A DNA stretch of 64,000 nucleotides, from positions 2,580,501 through 2,644,500 of the forward strand of contig JAJKFH010001315.1 of assembly GCA_023333565.1 (NCBI GenBank), given 5' to 3'. Origin of the DNA: Puffinus mauretanicus (taxonomy: Eukaryota; Chordata; Aves; Procellariiformes; Procellariidae). The notes beneath the pieces are model-generated. The model was not told the DNA's origin and did no database searches. It saw only the letters and a list, made by a program, of their open reading frames with translations. The translations under genes and the position numbers were made by a program. Below, piece by piece: positions 37,642 through 49,640 of the stretch (position 1 is the first letter of the stretch; each line of letters starts with the position of its first letter).

Positions 37642-39640
37642 AATCATAGAATAGAATCATAGAATCATTGAGGTTGGAAAAGACCTCTAAGATCATCGAG
37701 TCCAACCGTCAACCCAACACCACCGTGCCCACTAAACCGTGTCCCTAAGCACCACATCTACATGTCTTTTAAATCCCTCCAGGGATGGTGACTCAACCAC
37801 TTCCCTGGGCAGCCTGTTCCAAGGCCTGACCACTCCTTCAGTAAAGAAATTTCTCCTAATGTCCAATCTAAACCTCCCCTGGCACAACTTGAGGCCATTT
37901 CCTCTCGTCCTATCGCTGTTACTTGGCAGAAGAGACCAACACCCACCTCGCTACAACCTCCTTTCAGGTAGTTGTAGAGCGCGATGAGGTCTCCCCTCAG
38001 CCTCCTCTTCTCCAGGCTAAATAACCCCAGTTCCCTCAGCCGCTCCTCATAGGACTTGTTCTCCAGACCCTTCACCAGTTTCGTTGCCCTTCTCTGGACA
38101 CGCTCCAGCACCTCAATGTCCTTCTTGTAGTGAGGGGCCCAGAACTGAACACAGTATTCGAGGTGCGGCCTCACCAGTGCCGAGTACAGGGGCACGATCA
38201 CCTCCCTGCTCCTGCTGGCCGCACTATTTCTGATACAAGCCAGGATGCTATTGGCCTTCTTGGCCACCTGGGCACACTGCCGGTTCATATTCAGCCGGCT
38301 GTTGACCGACACCCCCAGGTCCTTTTCCTCTGGGCAGCTTTCCAGCCACTCTTCCCCAAGCCTGTAGCATTGCCTGGGGTTGTTGTGGCCAAAGTGCAGG
38401 ACCCGACACTTGGCCTTGTTGAATCTCATACAATTGGCCTCGGCCCATCGATCCAGCCTGTCCAGGTCCCTCTGCAGAGCCTTCCTACTGTTAGATAGGA
38501 GCAGATCAACCTTCCTGCCCAACTTGGTGTTGTCTGCAAACTTACTGAGGGAGCACTCGATCCTCTCATCCAGACCATTGATAAAGATATTAAACAGAAC
38601 TGGCCCCAATATTGAGCCCTGGGGAACACCAATTGTGACCTGCCACCAACTGGATTTAACTCCATTCACCACCACTCTTTGGGCCCGGCCGTCCAGCCAG
38701 TTTTTTACCCAGCGAAGAGTACACCCGTCCAAGCCATGAGCAGACAGTTTCTCCGCAGAATGCTGTGGGAAACAGTGTCAAAGGCCTTACTGAAGTCCAG
38801 GTAGACCATATCCACAGCCTGTCCCTCATCCACTAAACGGGTCACCTTGTCATAGAAGGAGATCAGGTTGGTCAAGCAGGACCTGCCTTCCATAAACCCA
38901 TGCTGACTGGGCCTGATCAGTTGGTTGTCCTGTATGTGCCGCGTGATGGCACTCAAGATGATCTGCTCCATAACCTTCCCCAGCACCAAGGTCGGACTGA
39001 CAGGCCTGTAGTTCCCCGGATCCTCCTTCCAGCCCTTCTTGTAGATGGGCATCACATTTGCTAACTTCCAGTCAACTGGGACCTCCCCTGTTAGCCAGGA
39101 CTGCTGATAAATGACTGAAAGTGGCTTGGTGAGCACTTCCGCCAGCTCCCTCCATACCCTTGGGTGGATCCCACCTGGCCCTATAGACTTGTGCCTGTCT
39201 AAGTGGTGTAGCAGGTCGCTAACCATTTCCCCTTGGATTACGGGGGCTTCATTCTGCTCCTCGTCCCTGTCTTCCAGCTCAGGGGGCTGGGTACCCGGAG
39301 AACAACTGGTCTTACTATTAAAGACTGAGGCAAAGAAGGCATTAGGTACCTCAGCCTTTTCCTCATGCTTTGTCACTATGTTTCCCCCCACGTCCAATAA
39401 AGGATGGAGATTCTCCTTAGCCCTCCTTTTGTTGCTAATGTATTTATAGAAACATTTTTTATTGTCTTTTATGGCAGTAGCCAGATTAAGTTCTAGTTGG
39501 GCTTTGCCCTTCTAATTTTCTCCCTGCATAACCTCACAACATGCTTGTAGTCGTCCTGAGTTGCCTGCCCCTTCTTCCAAAGGTCATAAACTCTCCTTTT
39601 TTACCTGAGTTCCAGCCTATTTAAGACTTTCTGAACTTTA
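37642..39640 (-). mobile_element. 5'-truncated CR1 LINE, minus strand
   Basis: Read on the minus strand, this is a second CR1 element of a different subfamily from the plus-strand copy: at the C-terminus it has [20 protein letters not shown] and [13 protein letters not shown], where the other has [13 protein letters not shown]. Its 3' end lies at about 37642 and finishes in ATGATTCTATGATTCTATTC. The 5' truncation is near 39628-39640, inside the linker between endonuclease and reverse transcriptase (KVYDLWKKGQ-type sequence). It keeps the whole reverse-transcriptase region, unlike the plus-strand copy. No target duplication is visible. It carries more disabling changes than the plus-strand copy but is far better preserved than the relic at 9-10.9 kb. 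Confidence 0.95.
37732..39510 (-). pseudogene. CR1 ORF2 reverse transcriptase, frameshifted and catalytically altered
   Basis: On the minus strand the frame runs from the linker (KAQLELNLATAIKDNKK, about 39510) through NYRPVSPTLVLGKVMEQ and RPSQHGFMEGRSCLTNL to [10 protein letters not shown] (38802-38774, catalytic Asp kept). A one-base deletion near 38755 moves the rest to another frame, which carries [13 protein letters not shown] (38630-38592) and the thumb and C-terminal blocks. The metal-binding box reads FADN at 38540-38529 instead of FADD; the change GAC to AAC follows a C and so fits CpG decay. A second one-base loss near 37914-37920 disturbs the last 60 codons. With that loss allowed for, the frame ends at a TAG at 37734-37732. 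These changes make the copy inactive. Confidence 0.93.
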
Positions 39641-40080
39641 AAAAAACAACCAAAGAAAAGCAGGATTAATATACTTTTCAGAATTTTAAGAATATTGTGC
39701 CATACTACTTCTATTAGGAACCACACATATTGTACCACCTTGCCTAATATTAATTCATATCATTTTTTAAGTCCATACTGACTGGGCCCCTAATGCCCAA
39801 GTGCAACATCAGGCTAATTTGTTAATTGATATATATTTAACTTTATCTTTAAGATTCCTGTTCCACTATTACCTTAATAATGTCTTTTTACATCTTTACA
39901 TTTTTACAAATGCCTTTTTTTCACCTAGCCTTAGCCTTTTTGTTTCCCTGAGTTTGGTCTTCTTTTCCTATTATTTTTTCCACTGCATATACTTCATTCA
40001 TCTGGATACAAACTGCCTTTTTAACCTCTCATGGTCTTCACACTGATTTTATTCTTGCTGTTTAAGAAAAGCAAACCTCT
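39641..40080. other. T-rich block beside the CR1, possibly an older antisense LINE piece
   Basis: No coding signal. The words at 39773-39788 (CCATACTGACTGGGCC) match 15 of 16 bases with the antisense QHGF-encoding part of the neighbouring CR1 (38898-38913), in the same orientation. That may be the trace of an older, separate CR1, but nothing further aligns by eye. The rest is T-rich. Confidence 0.25.
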
Positions 40081-43000
40081 GGCACTGACAGGACGTTATG
40101 TAGCCCACAAACTAAAGATTTTATACTTCTCCATTTTTTATTTTGAAGGCTTTTAAAATATTTTCCTTTATTAAAAAAAAAAAGCTACAACTACCAAAGT
40201 TCAGTTCTTAACTCCATTTTTCTGCCTGCACTACAACTCTTGTTGTCAATGGTATGACCAATGACACACCAGCAATTAAGGAGGCAATTTTTTTAAAGAA
40301 TATGTAACATTGCACTAGACAACATGTCTGGAGCGGGAAATGTCTGCTCTTGGGTTTTTATTGTAATTTTGTGAGTTTGTGGGGTTTTTTTAACAGAAAT
40401 TCCTTAGTATACTCCTAAGGAAATTAGAGAAACAGTAATAATACACCACTAGGCAATGTGACTACAATCTACAAATTAAGATGCGATTGCAATTTCCAGT
40501 ATTTTCCTCTTTACCACAATTTCTTACTTAAAAAACAAAACAAAAAAACTTATCTCAGAACTTCAAGAAAGGAAAAGTCTTCAGTGTTGTGTTCTGAATC
40601 TTTATTTCCAAAGTTTTATTATAATCACTACTTGTGAATTTTTTCTCTTTCATAACAAACAAATGAGCTAATCACCAAAAAATAATAGAAAACAAAGCTA
40701 ACAACAACCAAAAAAGCAAGGCACACCAGTAAGCAGCAGTTCAACCCACACAAAGATCATGTAGATTGACAAAATCAGCCAACACTGGAAAGCTGAGCTG
40801 CCAAAGGGAAGTCTCAGCAGGGAAAAATTTCAAACTGGTACTATTAAATACTCCATTAAAAAAAAAGAATCTGAAACAAATTCCCAAGCTATGCTGAAAA
40901 TGTAAGCGCGCCATAAATACTATACCTATGTAAAATTTCACACTGATTAGCTCTAGTTGGCCACTAGTATCAAAGAAAAACACCCCATTTTACAACAAAA
41001 TACTTATTAAAGAATGGTTCCTAGGTTTCTTCTTATAAAGACCACAGGTCTTTACTTCTGTTATAAACATACCTACACAACATATATAAAAGGTCCATTT
41101 AACTCATAAGGACTAGACAGACTATAAACAAGTGTAGAACTTGGCTGAGTGATTGTAATTACTTTGTGAAGCAGAAGTGAATTTAAAGCAATTGCCTGAA
41201 AGCCATACTATAGATGTCAGTTATCAAAATTAATACAAATTCTCTAAATATTGACTGTAATGTAGGGGTGAGAGTTATAAGAAAACTCATCTTGTGCCTT
41301 GCTACAGAATTGAACTACTGACATTACTTTTTACTCTTTATGCTGTATGTTAAATACATTTAAGTCAGGGAATTCATATTGTTCATTGCAAGTCTAACTG
41401 CATTTATTTAAAAACAAACTATCCATATGCACTTAATAGCAGCAGTACTGCAAGTTATAATATCGAACCCAGGACCTGATCCTGTATTAGACATAAAGAA
41501 GAGGGAAGGAAAAGTAAAACATACCTGTAAATAGTAATGCTTTGCTAGGTGCCACTAAAATTAACCCCACAGTTTTTATGGTTTTACTGTTACATGAAAG
41601 AAAATCTTTCTACTAAATAGACCACTGTACATCTGAAATTTAATTTTTGGCACAGAGATTAAAAAATAGAGGTCAAAGAAGATGTTCAGCTCCATCCTCC
41701 CACAACTGTTTATCAAAATTATCGGATTGAGCCTTTCCTAAGGAATATTCACAGCTCTCTGCCTTATGTTCTGCAGCCTACCATAAAGAAATCAATGCCT
41801 CTTACATACCTCTTATCTTCTGATGATCTCGTTCATCAGGCTACTTTAGAGATACTTTCAAACCCACAAATTGCTAGCTGGTTCAAAATTTTCCATAATG
41901 AGTTCTCCATCCCTAGTTCAAAGTAAATCCAGTGTTCAGGATTAGGGCGGGAATGATTCGACTAGTGTGTGTGCAAGGTAATTATTTCTTTTCTAAAAGT
42001 TTAACCTCGAGCTTTCAATTTAACATTATTTAGATTAAATCATCAGCATTAAATATATGGTATTACAACCTGCCAAACCGCACAGAATATAACTTTAGCA
42101 TTGAAAAACCATGCTGTACTTCGTTAGTCTTTTAGATGCCTGGATCCATTGTGTGACAACAAAGAGGCTATTTGACATAAAGCAGTGTGTTCAGGACCTT
42201 TATCAGGAGCAACTGAAAAATGATGTGAAAGGATCACAGTGTTCTGCCAAAGGACAATATGAACACCATGGGTCATCTGGCTATTGCATAATCCTCCGCA
42301 TTGGCCACACTGAGGGAAATAATGCAAAATTAGTTAAATCTTAGCTTTTGTCTCACCTGAAACTTTGGGTTCCCTCATGTCAGCTAATGCACTGTAAGAT
42401 GATGTAACCAAAGACATATAAAACTACCTTTTTTTCAGCATCACAATGGTGCAGCGAAAGCATCTTGGGCACTACAGCATGGTTCATGTTCAGAAGTGGG
42501 GTGAAAAGAGTAGGCATAACCAACTGCCTGCTTATTCTTGAGGCACAATAGGAGGCATACATCTCTTCTGTGATAAAATATCAATGAACCATGTTATTCT
42601 GCATGTAGAGTCAGATAAAACACTGTAACAACTTTTCAGCAGGTATTCACTGAAACCTAAAGAAGAATTCATTTCAGATAAGCTCACGCTGCTTTTGTGT
42701 TCCCTTCCCTTAATCATTAGAGTGATTTTACCTAATTTAAATGGGACATCACAGAAAAATGTTAAGAGTCTTGAATGCTTGTGTACCTGCATGTCACTGT
42801 ACATGAAAAGAAACTTAAGGGAGGAAAAAATCCTCGCTAATAACCCAACATAGAAGTAAATTGAAAGAATCATGGCAAGATCTGACTTCACAGCAGTAAG
42901 ACAATGCATCTCATCATTTCATGAGAACAAAATGAGAGAATCTTGAACTCTGCACCCAATTAATATTTTGAAGGGTAGGCAAACTTAGAAGAATTTCTAA

Positions 43001-46000
43001 GGCAAGAAATACATGGGCCACAAGTGGTGGAGTTTCATGTTAGTCTCCATTTTCATTCTTGAAATCATGTGTCACTTCTTCCTACTACTGCTTTCTGATT
43101 GTGAAAGATTGTTTTATGCAGAGTAACTTAGGTTCTTTTCAATGTAAGTGTCAGAGTCAGTGACAGCTCTGATAGTCAATGAGAAATAATATGGGCAGCT
43201 CAAAGCAATGCAGAGTGGAAAGTACTCGCAATCTGGTCCAGCATCCTTTCAGATACTTTCAGAGAGGTAGGGAGGATGGCTGACCAGCAGGATCAGTTTT
43301 ATGAGAATGTTTGAATATACGTCCTGTGGTTGCCATACGGTACGTCATACATCAGCCTCATGTAAACTGAGAACATACAAAATGAGAGGTCCAAACTCAC
43401 TACTCACTTTCAGTAATACTGGCTCCAATTTTATGAAACCGGCCACTTGTGATGAATTTTAATTGACATTAGTTTGACCATGATCTGGCATCCATTAGTA
43501 AAGAACATACCATAGAGAGAAAACAAGCTAGCATATGACTGAAAATTTGCAGAATTATTTTTACAACCATAACATTAACATTGCTCCAAAAGATAACACT
43601 TCCCTCAAAGAATTAATCAACACAGAAATAAATCATTTCGCTTAATTGAAATGGCAAATTCTATTCTAATATCAAACAACTACTTATCTACAGTCAAGAA
43701 AGAGGAAGGACAGGAAACATGAAAAAACAACTGCTTTCCAACAGTGCCACAGTCTGGAATTCTACTGACTGACTTGCTCAATTACAAATGGGGAATGATC
43801 CCCTCATGATTTTGAATGGTACAACCTCAGTGGAACTGAAAGGGTCCATCGGGTTTACACTGTGACAGAAATTATGATACTGAACCTGCAAGATGTATGC
43901 ATTACTTAGCTAAAACATAAAGTTAAGCACAGTGTATAAATCTCTGCTAACTCAAAAGCCAACATACTGTATTCCTTGGCATTCCCAATGCTCCACAGGG
44001 ACTACAGAATTAGCTCTTCTCATCAGCAGCTGTCACTTTTGTAAGCAATACGGAGCACACGCAGTTATGAAATACAGAACCGACTTCTGTTTTTTCAGAT
44101 TATCTCATTGATAAAATTTTCTGTTAAAAGTATTGAATTATGATAATGTCAAAGAAAGAATCTATTCTGATTACAGAGCCAGTTCGTATGGCTAGTAGCC
44201 ACTCTGCCACCTAATTTTATAGGAAAGTTAGCTGTTATCTACATAACAGGGACTCAAGTTATTAAGGGGTAGGAGGAGCAGGGCGCTCCATTAGTGTAGC
44301 TATCTGCCTTCCAGAATCCAAGCTCACCTTGGTGTTTCCAGCCAGCAATGCAGACTCTAGCATCACTCCACGTTATGAACACAACGTAAATGCTCAGTGT
44401 CTGCCCCCAGTTCCATAAAATACTTCAGCAAGAGCCTAGAACTTCACAGAAATATTATACCCCATAAGCTAAGCATTTATTTAAGCACTTGCCAAACCAC
44501 AGCTGGACCTTCAGACTGAATCTTGGAAGATAATTAATTTCAATGTTTTCACACAGCGCGGTTGAGTTGACAGTCTCAGTTGTCCCAGCAAATAATCTCT
44601 TTTTCTTTTTCTCACTTGCTACTTTCCTGAGTAGACTTCATTTAACTACAGACTCAGGAACTGGTACAATTTAAAGATTTCCTGATTGGGTTTTTTTTGC
44701 ACTTATACATGGTAGATAAACATAGGAGGTAATCCAGAGCATAAAACACAATTTTCTTAAAATACTACACAAAATCTGACTAAATATTAGGTGGAAAAAA
44801 AAAATATATAAAAAATTGATATAATTGATTTTTTTTAATTACTTTGAGCTCAGTTTTCTCCCATGAAGTTAGTTTTGCTATTATCAGATTTACTGTTAAC
44901 TTCAGTGGCAGCAAGAACATGCTCCTTTATGTGTAAGTGATACCAATGAGGTTAGCCAACACAGGATTGCACACAAAAATAGTTGTTGAAGACATTAAAT
45001 AATGCAGTAGTAACACCATCATATATTGATTTGGGATAAAGAAATTTGCTTGGGGAAAAAAAAAGCTATCTTAAAAAATCCAATGAAACTAGAAAAGGAG
45101 TATGATACGCATTCTAAAAATATGTACTTTGCCATTCAATTTTCTAAACGTAAGCCCAAATGCTTTGTCTTCCGGCTTAATTTTAGCTCCATTCTACTGC
45201 AGGTAAGTCTTCTGCAAATTCTAGCCTGAGGGTATACTTTTTTTCCTTTGTGTTTAATGCTGTTTGAAGCTGCCTGAGTGGAACTTGTGAAATTCCCAGC
45301 ATCACAAGACAGGTTTGTGTTTTCCATTTAACCCCCGAGTTCTAACTTCTGCTCACAAATTGTCTGAGCAATATGCTACATGCAGCATTTTCCACATGCT
45401 GATATGGATGTTGGGCTCCATTCAAATGAAAGTGGAACATGTTTATTTAAATATTGGTTCCACTTAGACATCAATATTTTTGACCATGAAGGCTGTACCT
45501 GAATGTCGTGGAAAGTGAGGAGGATCTAGATAATACTTCCAATATTTTTTTCAGTAAGAACATAAGATGAACGCGAGTAAGAAAACAGACCAACAAAGAA
45601 TGTGCCAAAAATCACAAGAAGAAAAGATTTAAATTACATGGGTAGATATTTGGCAAAGACTACAGGGGTTTATTTTTACAGACAAAGTAAAAGCCTTATA
45701 TAAACAGAGGAGGAACTGGATGTACTAGCTTTAAGGCTTTATTCAAAGAACTTACACCTGAAGTTAATATATTTTTAGGACTGATAAAACAAATGTAATT
45801 TAGAGTGCTCAGTGTGCTAAATCTACTTGGCATGCTCTACAGCTTCCTCTTTGCTGCTGTAAGATTCGCTGCCTATAGCTTTTGGCAGTCCCAACAGAGC
45901 TAGCTCTTTCCACTAACAAAATACAAAATGCAAAATTAATAAAAGGACCCTTTGAAACTGACAAAAGTGCCTCAGGCAAACTATCTGCCCAGCAGCTGCT

Positions 46001-46028
46001 TAAAATTTAATCAGTTATTTTTTTCCAG
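40081..46028. other. Noncoding DNA, nothing recognised
   Basis: Frames are under 126 codons. The longest (125 codons, minus strand, 42909-42532) is not recognised and has no splice context. Between about 44790 and 44840 there is a very AT-rich low-complexity stretch. Confidence 0.5.
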
Positions 46029-46097
46029 TCCTGTATATCTTTTGTATGGAGCTCCCTAGACTGAGTGTGGTCAAAGTTTGTTAAAAAGAAATAATAG
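46029..46097 (+). other. Splice-flanked segment, noncoding
   Basis: A very strong acceptor tract (TCAGTTATTTTTTTCCAG, ending at 46028) and a consensus donor GTAAGT starting at 46098 enclose 69 bases. All three frames contain stops, so it could only be a noncoding-RNA or untranslated exon, or chance. Confidence 0.1.
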
Positions 46098-49000
46098 GTA
46101 AGTCTTTCTCTTTCAGTAAATTAGTTGCAGAGCTAATTTCTTTCTGGTTTATATTGACAAATTAATCTAATCGTTTTGGTCTCCTCAAAAGCATCTAAAA
46201 GATCTATTGACAGATTTTATTTAAATATAAGAAAATTAACACCTAAAACCTGATTTGATTATGATGAAACGGTGATGCTTTTTATCATGTGCTATTACTT
46301 TAAATAAAAAATACTTTTTGTGGAGGTGGATTTTAGCAGCCATGCTGTTTTTAAACGTTAATGCTACCTGTTACAGATGAGGAACATAGATTCATTGAGC
46401 AGTCAGATGCAAAATATAGTGTTGCTCTTCAGTTCATTTAGTTCTTCAGTTCATTTAGTGTACTTAAAGACTGTTCCCAAGCATTCCAGTGAAAAGGAGG
46501 CATTTTCTTGAAGCATAGAGTACTTTAAAAGTGGACCTGCATATGTGGATCAGCTTCCTTTCTAGTATCAGTCTCATCTTAGAAATCTTAGGTTAGACCT
46601 TCAGAAGTAACTACCTGCAAAAAGTGTTTTGCATAGTTTAGGTAAACTTTAATTCCAGGAATATATTTCCATGCACTAGACTGAGCATATAAAAATTTAC
46701 CTCTGCTTGAATATAACTTTCAGCTGCAACAATTGTAGCAGATGGTATTTTTTAAGAACTTCCAGTAAGTTCTAACACTCTATTAGCATATGCTTTGTCA
46801 TAATGCTCAGGAACTGTAGGCTTAGAAAAGCATTCCATTGCGTTTTGTTTACTATGGTCACACCATCAGAGTGGAAGTTTCCCCAGAACACTTAAAATAG
46901 AGACAGGAAGGCTGTTCTAGGAAGCAAGTAAGTGAGCATGAGAAGCACAGGTCCAAGCAACTGTATAATCTAAGTAGTTTTAAATTTTATTACTATTTTT
47001 GACATAATGATAAAGGACAGCTTTAAAAAGGGACCTGAAGAATGAAATGAGATTAAAAAATGAGCCTCTGAATCTATGCACCTATTTCGATTGCTTTTAA
47101 TAGCATCTGGTTTTTTCTTTTTCTTTTTTTCTTATTTAAATATAGCCTTCATGGGCATATTTAAAATTGTTTTTCTTTTGTAAAACTTTTCATATTTTTG
47201 CAGTATCCACTCTTGATATTTCTGCATTTCCACTGCTATTTTGTACTAGAAGTGTTCACTACTTTTACACTTATTATGAGACTTTATAGGACTTCAGGGG
47301 AGTCTTTTAGGTCACTTAACCTCAACATCCCCAACAAGTTTCTTGTGAATCCATCCCTTTATCTAAAAGAGAATCATCGTTCTATGACTGTCCGAAAAAA
47401 ATTATTTGTTCTTAATTGTATACCTATTCTTATGAATCATCTTTCTGATATCACTCATCATGCCAGAGCAGATACTTAGTGTATGCAAGTGTTATTTATT
47501 CTCTTAAAACAGGAAGAAAAAATCAGGCTCAAGAAGAACCTAAACGATGCACAGACATTCTGTAGGCTCTTCAGGTTATTGCCTTGATACATTGATAGTC
47601 ACAATGTATAGAAAAGAAGATAAATTTTTCTTTTGGCCGTATTTTTCCATAGACTTTGAGGATTTTTGTCACATGAATTTAAGCATCAGCAAAAGGATAA
47701 ACTTTAAAGATTAACTCTGGTTATGAGAGATGGTTTTTTAATTCAGTGGTACCATTAACACATATAACGAGATGTAGGACATAAGCTACATCTTTTTAGT
47801 TTTGCTTGAATTACAACTAGAAGTCTACCCAAAAATATGGATTTCATGGTAATTTTTCTTCGGTATACCACCTGCTGGCAAAGCAGACATGGACTTTGAT
47901 TAACAATTCATAGTATCATAGTGGTGTCAAGTCATATTTACAGAGCAGAGTAAGGAAGTTTATTGGGACCTATAACTCCAGTGTAAAATGGATTCTGTGA
48001 AATCTAATGTCCAAGAACCTCTCTGTAGCTGTGTGATGACATCCCCCCACGCCCCAGCAGGCCTCCCTTGATTCACAGGTGCCCATAGGTAGGCATAAAG
48101 TTCAGTCCAATGATCGTCTGCTGCCAGGATCAGTCACCTGGTGCCTAACAGGCTTTACGTATTTGCATTTTGCAATTCCTTATTTTTCCCAAATTTTCAT
48201 TTCCAGGAATAAAAAATGTATAAGAATGCTCAAGTCTTTCAATCCTGCTGAACAACATGGTACAGGTAGCTAGCTTATTAAAGTCACCTCACTAGTATAT
48301 GTTTACCCTAATGTTCTTGCAGTAGTAACTAGTAAGTTGGTTCAGTGACATTGCGCTATGTAAGACACTGCCTCAGGCTCTGCAAGGAGCCCAGAAAGCC
48401 CAAGGCAGGCCCCAACTACACCAAACAGATAAACACATAAACAGATTCAGTTTCAGGTGGAAATGCTTTCAAGCTATTTACCTTGAGCAGATCATGTGTC
48501 TTTCCCTAAATAACCAAGATAATATGGCCAATAAAACCTCCAAGCACACCCTACTTACAGGCAAGGATTTTGACAAATGATTTTCTTCATAATCTTAATG
48601 TCTATTCTTTATTGATATGGCTCCCTACTTATTTTTAATAAAACCAAATGTCATTAATTGCAAATTGCAAAGTTCTCTCTTCATTCTTTAAATCTAGCAA
48701 TGTAAAAATAAGAATATGAATACTAAAGCATTATAAGAAGAGTTAAATAAATCTGCATTTAACTAACAGAAATAAACCAAAACTGCAAACTCTACATTTT
48801 AGTTGAATATTCATCGGGAGAAATAAATTCCTTTTATCACAACAATTCCATTTTGTTTATCCATCTCTCCTGGTATGCTCTGTATTTGTTTACACTATAA
48901 TGTTACTCACTCTTCCATTACTATTCCATTATCAATAAAATAAAATGGTGTTGCATTACTAGCAAGCACCCACCTATCTAATATATAGCCCCTAATGCTT

Positions 49001-49610
49001 TTGAAGTCTTGATGATATCTAATTGAGGACAAACTCTGGGCCTTTTGTGCTCCTACAAATGGATGACCAGAATTCCATACCCCGTTCTTGCTTAGCTCAG
49101 GAAATTGTGCTAGTAGCTCTGATATGAACACTTACCTCCACCCGTGCTTAGATCCACAGTCATAGCACTGCTATTTTATGTATCCTACAGACTGAGGAGC
49201 TGCTCACAGTTAATTGTTCTTGTGTTTCTGTAGCTCAGTCAGGTATATTCTGTTGGCTTTCTGAGGTTCACTGATTATCCAATTTACAAATAAGCATGAT
49301 CTAGCAGTAATCATTGTGACACCAATGCAAGTATATCGACTTTCATATGCATGTATCTTTACAAATGACTGAAAAGAGATGTGAAACATTTACAGACAGC
49401 GATGACAAGAGTCTGATTCAGGCAGAAGTGCAAAGTAGACAATCTTATTCAAATCCATAAATAGTGGACCTACACTTGGGATTGTAGTTTCTACCTATTT
49501 CTCATAGCTTATGAACTCTGGAATTCCTCACAAAGCTCAAGAGTTCTACAAGAAAATTATGGAACAATCGTAAACAAGCAATGCCTAAGAACCAAGGGAC
49601 ATATTTAAAG
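46098..49610. other. Noncoding DNA, nothing recognised
   Basis: Only short frames, apart from the 17-base tandem duplication at 46426-46459. A minus-strand frame of 74 codons at 49131-48907 is discussed under rejected items. Confidence 0.5.
46426..46459. repeat. Perfect tandem duplication, 17-bp unit
   Basis: TCTTCAGTTCATTTAGT occurs twice in direct succession (46426-46442 and 46443-46459) without a mismatch, so the duplication is probably recent. Confidence 0.92.
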
Positions 49611-49640
49611 TATATATTAGATATGTATATATATACACAC
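49611..49640. repeat. TA/CA microsatellite
   Basis: TATATATTAGATATGTATATATATACACAC, a short degenerate dinucleotide repeat. Confidence 0.8.

Noticed and set aside
38130..38739. Plus-strand frames of 119-122 codons
   Set aside because: Antisense shadows of the minus-strand CR1 reverse transcriptase.
42532..42909. 125-codon minus-strand open frame
   Set aside because: No recognisable domain and no splice or poly(A) context; composition like the surrounding DNA.
45170..45208. Strong donor CAG|GTAAGT after an open frame
   Set aside because: No convincing acceptor at a suitable distance; the upstream frame is not protein-like.
48907..49131. Minus-strand frame containing GVWNSGHPF, suspected as an old CR1 piece (QFWSPHL-type block)
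   Set aside because: A few words resemble the CR1 QFWSP and MIRG regions, but spacing and the flanks do not follow the family order as they do at 9-10.9 kb.
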